From Pedobacter sp. MC2016-15 (lineage in GTDB: Bacteria; Bacteroidota; Bacteroidia; Sphingobacteriales; Sphingobacteriaceae): DNA of 64,000 nucleotides. The position numbers and the translations under genes are program-made. The DNA lies in contig NZ_JAPIVS010000003.1 in the NCBI RefSeq assembly GCF_026239695.1, positions 124,001-188,000 of the forward strand. Reading direction: 5' to 3'. This document shows positions 8,380 through 17,436 of this stretch, in pieces (the stretch's first letter is position 1; each line of letters starts with the position of its first letter). A model generated the notes under the pieces. That model did not search any database. It saw nothing but the letters and a program-made list of their open reading frames with translations, and had not been told where the DNA came from.

Positions 8380-9641
8380 GTATCGGTAAAAGCATCCGAG
8401 GAACCCTGCACTATAATGAAAACAAGGTGGATGGGGGGGAAGCTCATCTTTTAATGGCAAGTGGCTTTGCAGGAGATATAGAACAGATGACCTTTATGCA
8501 GAAGTTGAACCGCTTTAATCATCTTTTACAATTAAAACCTGATGTTAAAACCAATACCGTCCACATCTCATTAAATTTTCATTCGAGTGAAAATCATGAT
8601 GATAGTAAACTGCAAAAGATCGCTACCAGCTATATGAATAGGATTGGCTTCGGAGATCAGCCTTTTTTAGTTTACCGTCATGATGACGCAGCGCACCAGC
8701 ACTTACATATTTTAACCACTAATATTACTGCAAATGCTGAACGAATAGATCTTCATGACATAGGCAGAAAGAGATCGGAACCTGCTCGGAAAGCTATTGA
8801 GGAGGAATATGATCTTATAAAGGCAGAATCCCATAAACTCAAATTGCAACCTGATCTTCAGCAAGTGGATTTAGAGAAAGTACAGTACGGCGCGATCCCA
8901 ACAAAAAGGGCGATCAGCAATACAGTTACAGCAGTCACAAGAGACTACAAGTTTACAACCCTTGCTGAATACAATGCGATTTTGAAATGTTTCAACGTTA
9001 TGGCTCTTCGAGGAGAATCGAATACACCAATGTATAATAATAAAGGTTTAATGTTCTCATTAATTGATAAAGCGGGAAATCCTATTGGAGTTCCTATAAA
9101 ATCCAGTTCCTTTTATTCAAAACCTACCTTGAGAAATCTGGAGAAAAAGTTTGAAAAGAACATCAAGAAAAAATCTGTTTTCAAAGAAGATCTTAAGGCT
9201 CGCATTGATACGATACTTAAATCCGGCCGTAACTTTAACGAGGGGAGTTTAAAAGAAGAAGCTGCCAAATTGAATGTGGATATCATTTATCGCAGAACTG
9301 AGCAAGGACTTCTTTTCGGTATAACGTTCGTCGATCATAAAAACAAGGTCGTTTTTAATGGCAGTGAGTTGGGTAAATCATACGCGGCTAAAGCAGTAAA
9401 TAGCCAGTTCCTGAGTAATTCAATTCCTCAACAAAAATCTGAACGCAGTTTACGTCCCTCAATACGACGCAATCAAACCACTAAGAGCCCTTTACCTTCA
9501 ACGACGATCAAAAATGATTTTATTTCTTCACCGAAATCGAGAGCTATACCTCTGGAACCAGATGCGAACTATAATATGTCAAGACGAAGGAAGAAAAGAA
9601 AAAAACGCAATCAACAAATTAATCAGGGACTTAAACTATAA
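8364..9641 (+). CDS. Relaxase/mobilization nuclease
   Basis: 425 residues. The relaxase domain (about 1-180) begins V-A-R-I-S-I-G-K-S and holds the metal-binding histidine motif H-Q-H-L-H-I near residue 112, preceded by an N-x-x-H-x-S-L-N-F motif near 65. It would nick oriT and lead the strand during transfer. The C-terminal ~60 residues are highly basic, ending in R/K runs typical of a DNA-binding tail. ATG at 8364 overlaps the MobC-like gene. Downstream is the coupling ATPase, 10 bp away, so mobC-relaxase-T4CP form one operon. Confidence 0.88.
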   Translation: MVARISIGKSIRGTLHYNENKVDGGEAHLLMASGFAGDIEQMTFMQKLNRFNHLLQLKPDVKTNTVHISLNFHSSENHDDSKLQKIATSYMNRIGFGDQPFLVYRHDDAAHQHLHILTTNITANAERIDLHDIGRKRSEPARKAIEEEYDLIKAESHKLKLQPDLQQVDLEKVQYGAIPTKRAISNTVTAVTRDYKFTTLAEYNAILKCFNVMALRGESNTPMYNNKGLMFSLIDKAGNPIGVPIKSSSFYSKPTLRNLEKKFEKNIKKKSVFKEDLKARIDTILKSGRNFNEGSLKEEAAKLNVDIIYRRTEQGLLFGITFVDHKNKVVFNGSELGKSYAAKAVNSQFLSNSIPQQKSERSLRPSIRRNQTTKSPLPSTTIKNDFISSPKSRAIPLEPDANYNMSRRRKKRKKRNQQINQGLKL

Positions 9642-9651
9642 ATAATATGTT

Positions 9652-11703
9652 ATGGAAACAGGAGAAGATATACAAGGATTGCGCAAAGTCATCGATCTTA
9701 CAAGATTGATCAGCGTTACTATATTATGCTTTCATTTTTATTTCATTTGTTACAAAGTCTTCCATGACTTTGGTCTAACCGCAGCAGTTACTGACAAACT
9801 CTTAGGCAACATTGCAAAAACCGGTCTATTCGTTGGTTCTGTAAGATCAAAGGTAGCAGCACTCTTGTTTTTGGTGATTTCAGTATTTGGAAAGAGTGGG
9901 AAGAAAGACGAAAACGTTAAAATGAAACATATAGGCGGCTATATAATATGTGGCCTTTTTCTCTATTGGCTAAGTGTTCTGATATTCTTTCTACCCGTGA
10001 ATACCATAATGATTTCTGGAATATACATTTCAGTAACCGTTATAGGGTACGTTATGATCTTAATGGGTGGGGCATGGTTAACGCGTGTACTGAAGCTTCA
10101 ATCGAATAAAGATATATTCAATTCAGAGAATGAGAGCTTCCCCCAAGAGGAAAGACTACTGCAAAATGAATATTCAGTAAATATTCCGACCAAGTATAAA
10201 TTCAAAGGACAGATCAGGGACGGTTGGTTTAATTGTATCAATCCTTTCAGGAGTATTTTGGTTTCGGGATCAGCAGGAGCAGGTAAGACGTATTTCGTTA
10301 TCCGCCACATCATAGACCAACATCTTCAAAAGGGATTTTCTATGCTTTTATATGACTTTAAGTTTGATGACCTCAGTAAAATGGCCTACAATAAGCTATT
10401 GAAGTATGCGAAGAATTATGACGTAAAACCAAAATTTTATGTGATTGATCTGGAAAATCCTAAACATCGATGTAATCCTCTTGATCCTGACAGCATGTTA
10501 GACATAACTGACGCTACTGAATCCAGTCGAACGATTATGCTCGGTTTGAATAAACAGTGGCTTCAAAAATCGGGAGATTTCTTTGTAGAAAGCCCAATCA
10601 ATTTTTTAACGGCTGTGATATGGTTCCTGAGAAAATATCAAAATGGCAAATATTGTACGCTGCCTCATGTTATTGAACTAATGATGATAGATTACGATCC
10701 CTTATTCACTTTATTGCAGCAAGAGGAGGAAGTTAAAGCGTTAATAAACCCTTTTATTTCTGCATACCGAAATAATGCCAGTGCTCAATTAGAAGGGCAG
10801 ATTGCCAGTGCAAAAATTGGTTTGGCTCGACTTTCCTCTCCTCAGCTATATTACGTTTTGTCTGGTAATGACTTTACTCTTGATATCAATAACCCGGAGG
10901 AGCCAAAAATTGTGTGTATTGGTAATAATCCTCAGAAAATAGAAACTTATGGAGCAGTACTATCCTTATATGTTAGCCGCCTGCTTAAGATGGTGAACAA
11001 AAAAGGAAAATTAAAGTCTAGCTTGGTTTTCGATGAATTTCCGACTATTGTTGCAACGGGTATTGTTAGTACCATAAGTACAGCAAGAAGTAATCTGGTG
11101 AGTGTAACACTGGGAATACAATCCATTGAACAAGTTAAAAAAGAGTATGGGGCAGAATTTGCAGAAATTATCGCAGGAATCTCCGGTAACATCATCAGTG
11201 GCCAAGTAACAGGAGACAGTGCTAAGCGTCTGTCCGAAAGTTTCGGAAAAATAATGCAGGACAGGGAGAGTCTCAATATCAACAGTAGCGATACTTCTGT
11301 TACAAGATCGACTCAAATGGACTCAGCAATTCCAGCATCTAAAATTGCAACGTTATCTTCGGGTGAGTTTGTAGGAGTGGTATCTGATAGCCCTGACGAA
11401 AGGATCAAGTTGAAAATGTTTCATGCGGAATTTCAAAACGATCATAATGCTATAGCTCTTGAGGATGCTAATTATGTTCCACTTCCAGAAATTCGCAAGG
11501 TTTCTTTTGAAGATCTTCAGGAAAACTACCTGAAGATTAAGAATGATATTCAGCAATTAATCTTAAATCAGCTTGGGGAGCAAAAACCTGACAAGCCACT
11601 ATCTACCAAGAACGTCGAATCAAAATCAAAGAAGACTCGCGGAAGGCCAACGTCAAAGAAACCAGTGAAATCAATTAAAGAGACTAAGGCAATTTCATTG
11701 TGA
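9652..11703 (+). CDS. Type IV coupling protein (TraG/VirD4-like ATPase)
   Basis: 683 residues. Transmembrane segments lie in the N-terminal ~150 residues. The Walker A S-G-S-A-G-A-G-K-T is near 205 and the Walker B L-V-F-D-E-F near 456. The C-terminal region after 600 is a basic, low-complexity tail. It would recruit the relaxase-DNA complex to the transfer channel, in the inner membrane. It is distinct from the VirB4-type TraG further right. The operon with the relaxase is tight, and the downstream gene is on the other strand. Confidence 0.88.
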   Translation: METGEDIQGLRKVIDLTRLISVTILCFHFYFICYKVFHDFGLTAAVTDKLLGNIAKTGLFVGSVRSKVAALLFLVISVFGKSGKKDENVKMKHIGGYIICGLFLYWLSVLIFFLPVNTIMISGIYISVTVIGYVMILMGGAWLTRVLKLQSNKDIFNSENESFPQEERLLQNEYSVNIPTKYKFKGQIRDGWFNCINPFRSILVSGSAGAGKTYFVIRHIIDQHLQKGFSMLLYDFKFDDLSKMAYNKLLKYAKNYDVKPKFYVIDLENPKHRCNPLDPDSMLDITDATESSRTIMLGLNKQWLQKSGDFFVESPINFLTAVIWFLRKYQNGKYCTLPHVIELMMIDYDPLFTLLQQEEEVKALINPFISAYRNNASAQLEGQIASAKIGLARLSSPQLYYVLSGNDFTLDINNPEEPKIVCIGNNPQKIETYGAVLSLYVSRLLKMVNKKGKLKSSLVFDEFPTIVATGIVSTISTARSNLVSVTLGIQSIEQVKKEYGAEFAEIIAGISGNIISGQVTGDSAKRLSESFGKIMQDRESLNINSSDTSVTRSTQMDSAIPASKIATLSSGEFVGVVSDSPDERIKLKMFHAEFQNDHNAIALEDANYVPLPEIRKVSFEDLQENYLKIKNDIQQLILNQLGEQKPDKPLSTKNVESKSKKTRGRPTSKKPVKSIKETKAISL

Positions 11704-11793
11704 AGCTAGTAACTGGCAAACTCAAATGACACATTAATTCTTTGACACGCTGAAAATAGTATTACAGCGGAGAGAGCAAATAATTATTTCATT

Positions 11794-12159
11794 TCAATTC
11801 GAATTGAGAATTTTAATGATAATCACTTCTATATTAAATTCTACATAGGCCTTCATTTGATCAATTGTAGCTTCATCTAAAAACCGCTCTAATACTTGTA
11901 AGTTAAATTTTGCCGATAATCTGAAAGCTTGCTGCTGATTTTTAATATGACTATGCATAATTGATAACGGCACATGCTTTATCAAATTAGCGTTCTCAAT
12001 TTTCCAACCTATGCAACTATTCCTATGAAGTGGATTTTCTAGACTGAATTGGCTATCAGGGTTTTCAGCCAAAAATGCACAAGCGATGCTGTAAGTGTCA
12101 CTATGGAATGTTTTCTTTACGGCATAATATGCCCGATTCCCTATAAATGTACCTGTCAT
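11794..12159 (-). CDS. Hypothetical protein divergent from XRE regulator
   Basis: 121 residues with no membrane segment and no recognised motif. It is transcribed away from the XRE gene, and an 18-bp palindrome lies between the two. The arrangement resembles a regulator controlling itself and its neighbour. Function unknown. Confidence 0.5.
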   Translation of the reverse strand: MTGTFIGNRAYYAVKKTFHSDTYSIACAFLAENPDSQFSLENPLHRNSCIGWKIENANLIKHVPLSIMHSHIKNQQQAFRLSAKFNLQVLERFLDEATIDQMKAYVEFNIEVIIIKILNSN

Positions 12160-12203
12160 ATCCTAATATTGGGTTCCCACAAATATACGAATTTTCAAAA
12201 TTT

Positions 12204-12221
12204 AACGTGATATATCACGTT
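12204..12221. promoter_or_regulatory. 18-bp perfect palindrome between divergent genes
   Basis: AACGTGATATATCACGTT reads the same on both strands. It is 45 bp from the start at 12159 (minus) and 38 bp before the XRE start at 12259. A dimeric XRE repressor could cover both promoters. The half sites contain GTGAT and ATCAC, as in the element's other operator-like sites but in the opposite order. Confidence 0.6.
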
Positions 12222-12258
12222 TTCAGAGGTGTTAATTTTCTTTCAATTAGTACCTGTA

Positions 12259-12504
12259 ATGGGTAATGAAATCAATAAGAAAAGACGTAATGAAAAAGCA
12301 CTTAAAAAATTAGGTGAAAATATCCGTCATTACCGATTATTGAGGAAGTTAACAATCTCAGAACTTGCATTCAAATGTAATACTCAGGACAAGACTATTT
12401 ACACTTATGAACATGCTACAGTTGATATGAGTATTACCATGTTAACTATTGTTGCCAAGGCATTGGAAGTATCGATACTTCAACTATTAGAAGGGGTAGA
12501 GTAA
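12259..12504 (+). CDS. XRE-family transcriptional regulator
   Basis: About 81 residues from ATG at 12259; a GTG at 12229 would add ten residues that do not belong to the fold. The helix-turn-helix spans about 17-75: L-G-E-N-I-R-H-Y-R, then L-T-I-S-E-L-A-F-K, a recognition stretch Q-D-K-T-I-Y-T-Y-E, and I-V-A-K-A-L-E-V. It follows the palindrome at 12204-12221, its likely operator. Such proteins often control ICE excision or transfer. Confidence 0.78.
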   Translation: MGNEINKKRRNEKALKKLGENIRHYRLLRKLTISELAFKCNTQDKTIYTYEHATVDMSITMLTIVAKALEVSILQLLEGVE

Positions 12505-12663
12505 ACTATAAACTCTTCCATTTTTTGGATAACCAGTAAGCTTAAACTCTCGCGTGTCCCAAGCTATATTTCTCCCGCAAATAAAAAATGAATATTGATA
12601 TTTTATTTAGCAACATTTGCATTGATATTGTTTTACTAAAAATATTAGTATACGTTTGCTGCT

Positions 12664-13041
12664 ATGGAAGAAATCGATATGGGCTATTATGCAATACGTA
12701 CACTTCTACCTGCCATCATGGATTGGGTAGACAATTCGAGAATCAAAAAAGCTTTACCTGATCACCCTTGCAAGTTTTTGACGCAGTTGGGCAATTGTTC
12801 CGTACAGATAAGTTTATCCTATCTCTCTAAGGAATACCTACAGAAGCATGTAGAGCCAAATTTTCAAAGATATTGTAATGCTTTTACTGAACAATTGAAA
12901 CCAGTACTAAGAAAGTGGTGTATTAAATGTAACATGACTGAAGTACGAATTGACCTGCGTTATACTGCACATTTGGTATACGGTACTAGTGTTCACGTCA
13001 TCGTAAGCAGGGAAGAATTGAAGAATTATCACAATGTTTAA
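12664..13041 (+). CDS. Hypothetical protein
   Basis: 125 residues, mixed helix and strand with four cysteines, no signal peptide and no domain I recognise. It begins 160 bp after the XRE gene and ends about 240 bp before the acetyltransferase. Probably element cargo of unknown role. Confidence 0.45.
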   Translation: MEEIDMGYYAIRTLLPAIMDWVDNSRIKKALPDHPCKFLTQLGNCSVQISLSYLSKEYLQKHVEPNFQRYCNAFTEQLKPVLRKWCIKCNMTEVRIDLRYTAHLVYGTSVHVIVSREELKNYHNV

Positions 13042-13283
13042 ATATAATTTAGATACATCATCATGTGATGATCTGCGAGCTGATTATGGGCACCAATATT
13101 AAGAAATTCCTTAAGAGGCATGTCGTATAAATGATAGATAAAAAATAATTCATTTCTCACAACTAATAGGAATAATATTATAGTTGCTTTAGCGTTATCT
13201 TGATATTCCTCAGCGAAAATACACCCGTTCTCTCTGAAGCGTAGTAATTAACTTTTGCCTATAATTAATATTGTAGTTAGAAT

Positions 13284-13862
13284 ATGATAACAGCCAAACA
13301 TTCAGACAGGGATGCTGTGGTAGAAATCCTGATGAGTTCATTTGTAAATAACAAAAGTATTACCAGCTTGGTGGGAACTGAGAAAGGATCTGAAAAGAGG
13401 CTGAAGTCGCTCATGAATTATGCTTTCGCGGAGTGTATGGATACAGGCATGGTCTATCTTTCAGAAGATTTCAAAGCTTGCGCCCTAGTGATCTTTCCTG
13501 AAAAAAAGAACGGGAACTTGATGTCCTTATTTCGCGATTTAAAATTGATCTTCTCTGTAATTGGAATTTCTAACATTTCAAAAATTCTCAAAAAAGAATC
13601 CATAATAAAAAAAGTCCAAAATGCTGAGAAACCGCGTTTTTATTTGTGGTTTCTGGGCGTAGATGAGAGATTCCAAGGTAAGGGGATTGGGACAGACCTG
13701 CTTCGTCAATTATTAGATGAAAGTTCAAAATTGGATCGGGAACTTTTATTAGAGACTTCTACCGAGAGAAATCTTCCTTTTTACGTAGCCAATGGTCTGA
13801 GGTTGTATGCGGATGTGGATGTAGGATATAAGCTTTACTTTTTTAAATCAATTGTAAAATAA
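13284..13862 (+). CDS. GNAT-family N-acetyltransferase
   Basis: 192 residues. The GNAT core lies in the C-terminal half: strand L-W-F-L-G-V near 122, then the acetyl-CoA loop R-F-Q-G-K-G-I-G-T (about 129-137), followed by a helix, and L-L-E-T-S-T with N-L-P-F-Y near 155-166. It would transfer acetyl from acetyl-CoA to an unknown amine. Start ATG at 13284. The LuxR-type gene follows 33 bp later on the same strand. Substrate cannot be told from sequence. Confidence 0.82.
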   Translation: MITAKHSDRDAVVEILMSSFVNNKSITSLVGTEKGSEKRLKSLMNYAFAECMDTGMVYLSEDFKACALVIFPEKKNGNLMSLFRDLKLIFSVIGISNISKILKKESIIKKVQNAEKPRFYLWFLGVDERFQGKGIGTDLLRQLLDESSKLDRELLLETSTERNLPFYVANGLRLYADVDVGYKLYFFKSIVK

Positions 13863-13894
13863 TCTATTCCGCTTCCTGATACTTCTTTCGGATT

Positions 13895-14833
13895 ATGTTG
13901 GTTTTTGGCTCAGAGATGCACGTGTTGACTTTTGTCTTCCTGATCATCGAGTTAATGATGTTTGCCATACAATGCTGGTCTTATTATATCTGGCCAAAAG
14001 ATCGAGCGCGACTGCTTTATCTTATCTTGCTATTATTACTGATCATTTATAATGTTACGGGTGGGCTTTTTCCTGATGAGCATATCACTTTAATTCCTGT
14101 GTATATTCAGAATATACTGGCATACGGATCGGGTTTTATTATGGCTTCTTACTTCCCTTTCTATTTCTATAAAGCATACAACCTTTCGAGCTTGCGGTTT
14201 GTCGCAATTTTCGGTATACCAATCTTTGTGCTGCTACCGTACATTATATTTTTTGTCATTATATATTCTTTTACTAGAGATCTCGGTTTTGCTATTCACT
14301 ATGGACTCATTATTCCGTTTCTTTATTCACTATATGTTCTGTGGGCAATTCTGAAAGCAATTCGCCATTACATAAAAATTAACAGGGAAGATGGCTATCC
14401 TCTGAAAAGAACTGAAATGTTGCTTGTTTACTTAGCCGTCTTTCCCTGGGTTTGTCTAGCAGTCTTTTCATACTTCAATATCACCCAGTGGATTGAGGTG
14501 CTCTTCACAAATATTGGATTTATTATTATCACTATACTTTTTCTGCAAAGACGCGGCAAGGCTGAACGATTTGAAAAACTGCGACTTATTGATCGAGATG
14601 AGCTGATTAAAAAGCAAAATGAAGATTTTAAACAAAATTGCAGGAACTATAACTTAACGAAGCGAGAATGCGAAATAGCTGAGTTGCTGTGCAGAGGTTT
14701 AACTTATAAAGAGGTAGGAGCAACCCTATTTATTGCGGAAAATACTGTTGATGCGCATGTACAAAAGATCTTTGGAAAAACAGGGGTTAATAAAAAAATC
14801 GATTTGCGAAATGTACTAGGATATGTTGGATAG
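13895..14833 (+). CDS. Membrane-bound LuxR-type transcriptional regulator
   Basis: 312 residues. About seven hydrophobic helices fill residues 5-225, followed by a linker and a C-terminal LuxR helix-turn-helix (about 247-310) with L-T-K-R-E-C-E-I-A, G-L-T-Y-K-E-V-G and I-A-E-N-T-V-D-A-H-V. The layout, a multi-helix membrane sensor joined to a cytoplasmic LuxR domain, is common in Bacteroidetes. Ligand and targets are unknown. Start ATG at 13895; an ATG at 13916 is possible. Confidence 0.8.
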   Translation: MLVFGSEMHVLTFVFLIIELMMFAIQCWSYYIWPKDRARLLYLILLLLLIIYNVTGGLFPDEHITLIPVYIQNILAYGSGFIMASYFPFYFYKAYNLSSLRFVAIFGIPIFVLLPYIIFFVIIYSFTRDLGFAIHYGLIIPFLYSLYVLWAILKAIRHYIKINREDGYPLKRTEMLLVYLAVFPWVCLAVFSYFNITQWIEVLFTNIGFIIITILFLQRRGKAERFEKLRLIDRDELIKKQNEDFKQNCRNYNLTKRECEIAELLCRGLTYKEVGATLFIAENTVDAHVQKIFGKTGVNKKIDLRNVLGYVG

Positions 14834-15049
14834 TCAAAGATACGTATGATTGCGTAGATGATTCTTTTCTAGTGAACTATCCCTATATATAAAAATCAGG
14901 GACAATCCTTACTTTTTTTTCTGGGCGTTTTAGGAAATTGGTTCTCTCTTAAATTATTTGCCTATAGAACATTTGTACAAACACCTATCCGAAGTATACC
15001 AATTATCGCCAGTTAACAGGCAGGTTAGGCTAACTTAAAATTCTATCCT

Positions 15050-15901
15050 ATGTACAAAAACATCGCAAAACAAGACTTTCGTAAATTATTGATTAAGTTA
15101 GATGCACTAATAGCAGATCGTAATTTAAGCCTCATTGAAAAATTCAATCAGTCAATTGCCCTGGTCAATGATTTCTTGCATGAAGTTAGGTCTCAGGTCA
15201 CAAGCGTTGCATTTCAGGACAAATTTGAAGAAATCTACTTTTTCAAGTTTGAAAAGCCAGAATACTATGCACAAAAAATCTATCAGGTTGCCTTATTCAC
15301 TTTGCTGAATCAAAAGCCTGTTGGAACTGTGGAAATGATCAAAACATATTTCGTTGACGAACTTGCCTTTGTTTCACGTTTTTTCAAACAACATGCCTTC
15401 TATTATGAGTATTACCGATCTGGTTTCACAGAACTGGATGAGCCTTTGTTTCTTAGGGAATCCTTGATTGCATCTCCTTTGCTAATCGATCTTCCTGACC
15501 TTGATCCCGAATTCTCAACCGGAGGAGACTATTTGTTCGCTAAGTTCATAGCATATGAACAACTGCGGGACTACATTCTGGATGAGCTTAAAAAATTAGA
15601 GAATAAAGATGCTAGTCGTCTGCCATCATTGGGGAAAGACAAAAAGCGATTCGATTGGACAGGGGAAATGATCAACATCGTTGAAATGGGATATTCATTG
15701 TATGTATCCAAACAAATGAATGACGGTAAAGCATCATTAGCAGACATTTTCCGCTGGCTGGAGGAATCATTTGGTGTGGAGTTAGGTATTCCCGCTAATC
15801 GATTTAGAGAAATAAAACGGAGAAAGCGGATCACACGAACTCATTTTTTAGATTCTTTACGATCAGATTTATTGGATTATATGGATAAGGATGATAATTA
15901 A
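15050..15901 (+). CDS. rteC: RteC-family regulator of excision and transfer
   Basis: 283 residues. The C-terminal half shows F-D-W-T-G, I-V-E-M-G-Y-S-L-Y, N-D-G-K-A-S-L-A-D-I and the closing R-K-R-I-T-R-T-x-F-L-D-S-L, the pattern of RteC proteins. In the Bacteroides element CTnDOT, RteC activates excision genes; a similar role here is inferred from family and position. It precedes the transfer operon, with an operator-like palindrome 51 bp after its stop. Confidence 0.8.
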   Translation: MYKNIAKQDFRKLLIKLDALIADRNLSLIEKFNQSIALVNDFLHEVRSQVTSVAFQDKFEEIYFFKFEKPEYYAQKIYQVALFTLLNQKPVGTVEMIKTYFVDELAFVSRFFKQHAFYYEYYRSGFTELDEPLFLRESLIASPLLIDLPDLDPEFSTGGDYLFAKFIAYEQLRDYILDELKKLENKDASRLPSLGKDKKRFDWTGEMINIVEMGYSLYVSKQMNDGKASLADIFRWLEESFGVELGIPANRFREIKRRKRITRTHFLDSLRSDLLDYMDKDDN

Positions 15902-15951
15902 TTAAGTCCCATTGTACACAAGCCTATTCTGAACTGAATTAATATTTTTTG

Positions 15952-15966
15952 ATCACTACTAGAGAT
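15952..15966. promoter_or_regulatory. Operator-like site ATCAC-TACTA-GAGAT before the transfer operon
   Basis: Same arms and spacer as the site at 7543, with one changed position in the right arm. It lies 75 bp before the first gene of the transfer block. Its repeat at several element promoters supports a shared regulator. Confidence 0.5.
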
Positions 15967-16040
15967 CAACCCGTTTGCAGGATTTGAAACTTTGCTTTCG
16001 TATTCCATTGCAATGTCGCATTGGATTAAAGAACAGTAAT

Positions 16041-16553
16041 ATGAACTTGAACAATTTCACTTGGCAGGACTTTCTGCTTGCCGCCATGATCCTTAGTAGC
16101 ATCTGGTATGTAGCTATCGGTCTGTTCTTTTATCGAAAGGAGATTTTGAATTTCATTTCAGGGAAAAACGATGATGTGTTAGACCCTCTTCCTCATCATT
16201 GGGATGATCATGTAGATCTTCTAGATGATGACTTAGTTGGGACTAAAGCCGAGGCGGAAGGTGTAGAAGTACTTGAAGCTGAAGATTTCAGTTTTTCCAA
16301 AACCAGAAACGGAGAGGAGGATGAAGATACTTTGGAGGTAATCGCGGATTTTCAGAAGGAGATCAAAGACACTTTCAATCTGTTGGCAGCGGAAGACGGC
16401 AGCAAAGAAGATTTTTTTTCACTATTTGAATTAGTACGTAGCAGGTATCGGCACACGTTGATATCTGAATCTGTGCCCATACTCAATGAGCTAATAAAGG
16501 ATCATGCCCCGTTTTACCTCTCTGACGAAGAACTGAATAACCTATGGATTTAG
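16041..16553 (+). CDS. Single-pass membrane protein at head of transfer operon
   Basis: About 170 residues from ATG at 16041; the longer frame from 15975 begins in the operator-side DNA and is unlikely. One N-terminal membrane helix (about 9-30) is followed by an acidic cytoplasmic region rich in D and E (about 45-110) and a helical C-terminal domain. Proteins of this layout often precede traE in Bacteroidetes elements, but no function is established to my knowledge. The gene ends about 100 bp before traE. Confidence 0.6.
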   Translation: MNLNNFTWQDFLLAAMILSSIWYVAIGLFFYRKEILNFISGKNDDVLDPLPHHWDDHVDLLDDDLVGTKAEAEGVEVLEAEDFSFSKTRNGEEDEDTLEVIADFQKEIKDTFNLLAAEDGSKEDFFSLFELVRSRYRHTLISESVPILNELIKDHAPFYLSDEELNNLWI

Positions 16554-16656
16554 GCTGAAAATATTTCTGAATGCAAAATTGATTAAGGTTCCTTTCCAAA
16601 AATTGAATGGCGGCTTATAGTTACCGCTTTGTAAGGAACTCTAGATTAAAAATTAC

Positions 16657-17001
16657 ATGAAGAAACAATTTAAAACACCGAACAAACAATTGATACGCAA
16701 GTTCAGGCTGCTTACAATACTGCTTTGTGCTTACAATTTATTTAATGCGTCAGTCGCATTGGCTCAAGATGGAGTCGCTGGTATTCAGGAAGCAACAAAT
16801 AAGGTAGTAAGCTATTTTGATACTGGTTGCGACCTAATGTACGCTATCGGTGCGGTTGTAGGTTTAATTGGTGCAGTCAAAGTTTTCAATAAGTGGAATG
16901 CAGGTGAACCTGATACTAATAAGGTTGCTGCAGCATGGTTTGGCTCCTGTATCTTCTTAGTGGTAGTGGCAACAGTGTTAAAATCATTTTTTGGGATATA
17001 G
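16657..17001 (+). CDS. traE: Conjugation protein TraE (DUF4134)
   Basis: 114 residues. The cleavable signal peptide ends near A-L-A-Q (about residue 37). After it come G-I-Q-E-A-T, then two membrane helices (about 63-78 and 96-112) separated by the conserved F-N-K-W-N-A-G-E-P-D. This is the DUF4134/TraE pattern, a small VirB2/VirB3-region membrane subunit of the transfer channel. A strong hairpin follows the gene. Confidence 0.88.
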   Translation: MKKQFKTPNKQLIRKFRLLTILLCAYNLFNASVALAQDGVAGIQEATNKVVSYFDTGCDLMYAIGAVVGLIGAVKVFNKWNAGEPDTNKVAAAWFGSCIFLVVVATVLKSFFGI

Positions 17002-17034
17002 CTTCTGAGGAATAGGTTTCAAATAAAATTAAGG

Positions 17035-17081
17035 TGAACGGAGCAAATCGCTTGAGCAAGAATAGCACCTTGCTCCGTTCA
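17035..17081. terminator. 12-bp hairpin between traE and traF
   Basis: TGAACGGAGCAA (17035-17046) and TTGCTCCGTTCA (17070-17081) are perfect inverted copies. The stem lies 34 bp after traE and 23 bp before traF within one operon. It could stop part of the transcription or protect the traE message, giving more TraE than downstream proteins. There is no strong T-run after it. Confidence 0.55.
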
Positions 17082-17103
17082 TTCATATTTAACACAAAAG
17101 ATT

Positions 17104-17436
17104 ATGAGTTCGATATATCAAATCAACAAAGGCATTAACAAACCTATAGAGTTTCGGGGATTATATGGACAATATATCGCCTATTTAGCTGTAGGGCTCG
17201 TAGTTTTAATGATCGCCTTTACGCTACTTTACATTCTAAATGTCCCTCTTTTGTTCCTACTTCCTTTAGTAATTGGATCGGGAACTGCTCTTTTCATTAT
17301 CGTTACGAGGCTTTCTAAGAGATTTGGCGTAGATGGTTTAGGCAAGTTTATGGCAAAGAGAGGGCTTCCGAATTATATAAAGTTTAGTTCTAGACGCGTA
17401 TTTATTAGATTGAAATCAGAAGGGAGGTTATCATGA
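17104..17436 (+). CDS. traF: Conjugation protein TraF (DUF4133)
   Basis: 110 residues. It begins Y-Q-I-N-K-G-I-N-K-P-I-E-F-R-G-L, the signature start of DUF4133 (TraF), followed by two membrane helices (about 27-47 and 50-68) and a basic C-terminus. It is a VirB3-like subunit of the mating channel. Its stop overlaps the traG start by 4 nt. Confidence 0.88.
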   Translation: MSSIYQINKGINKPIEFRGLYGQYIAYLAVGLVVLMIAFTLLYILNVPLLFLLPLVIGSGTALFIIVTRLSKRFGVDGLGKFMAKRGLPNYIKFSSRRVFIRLKSEGRLS

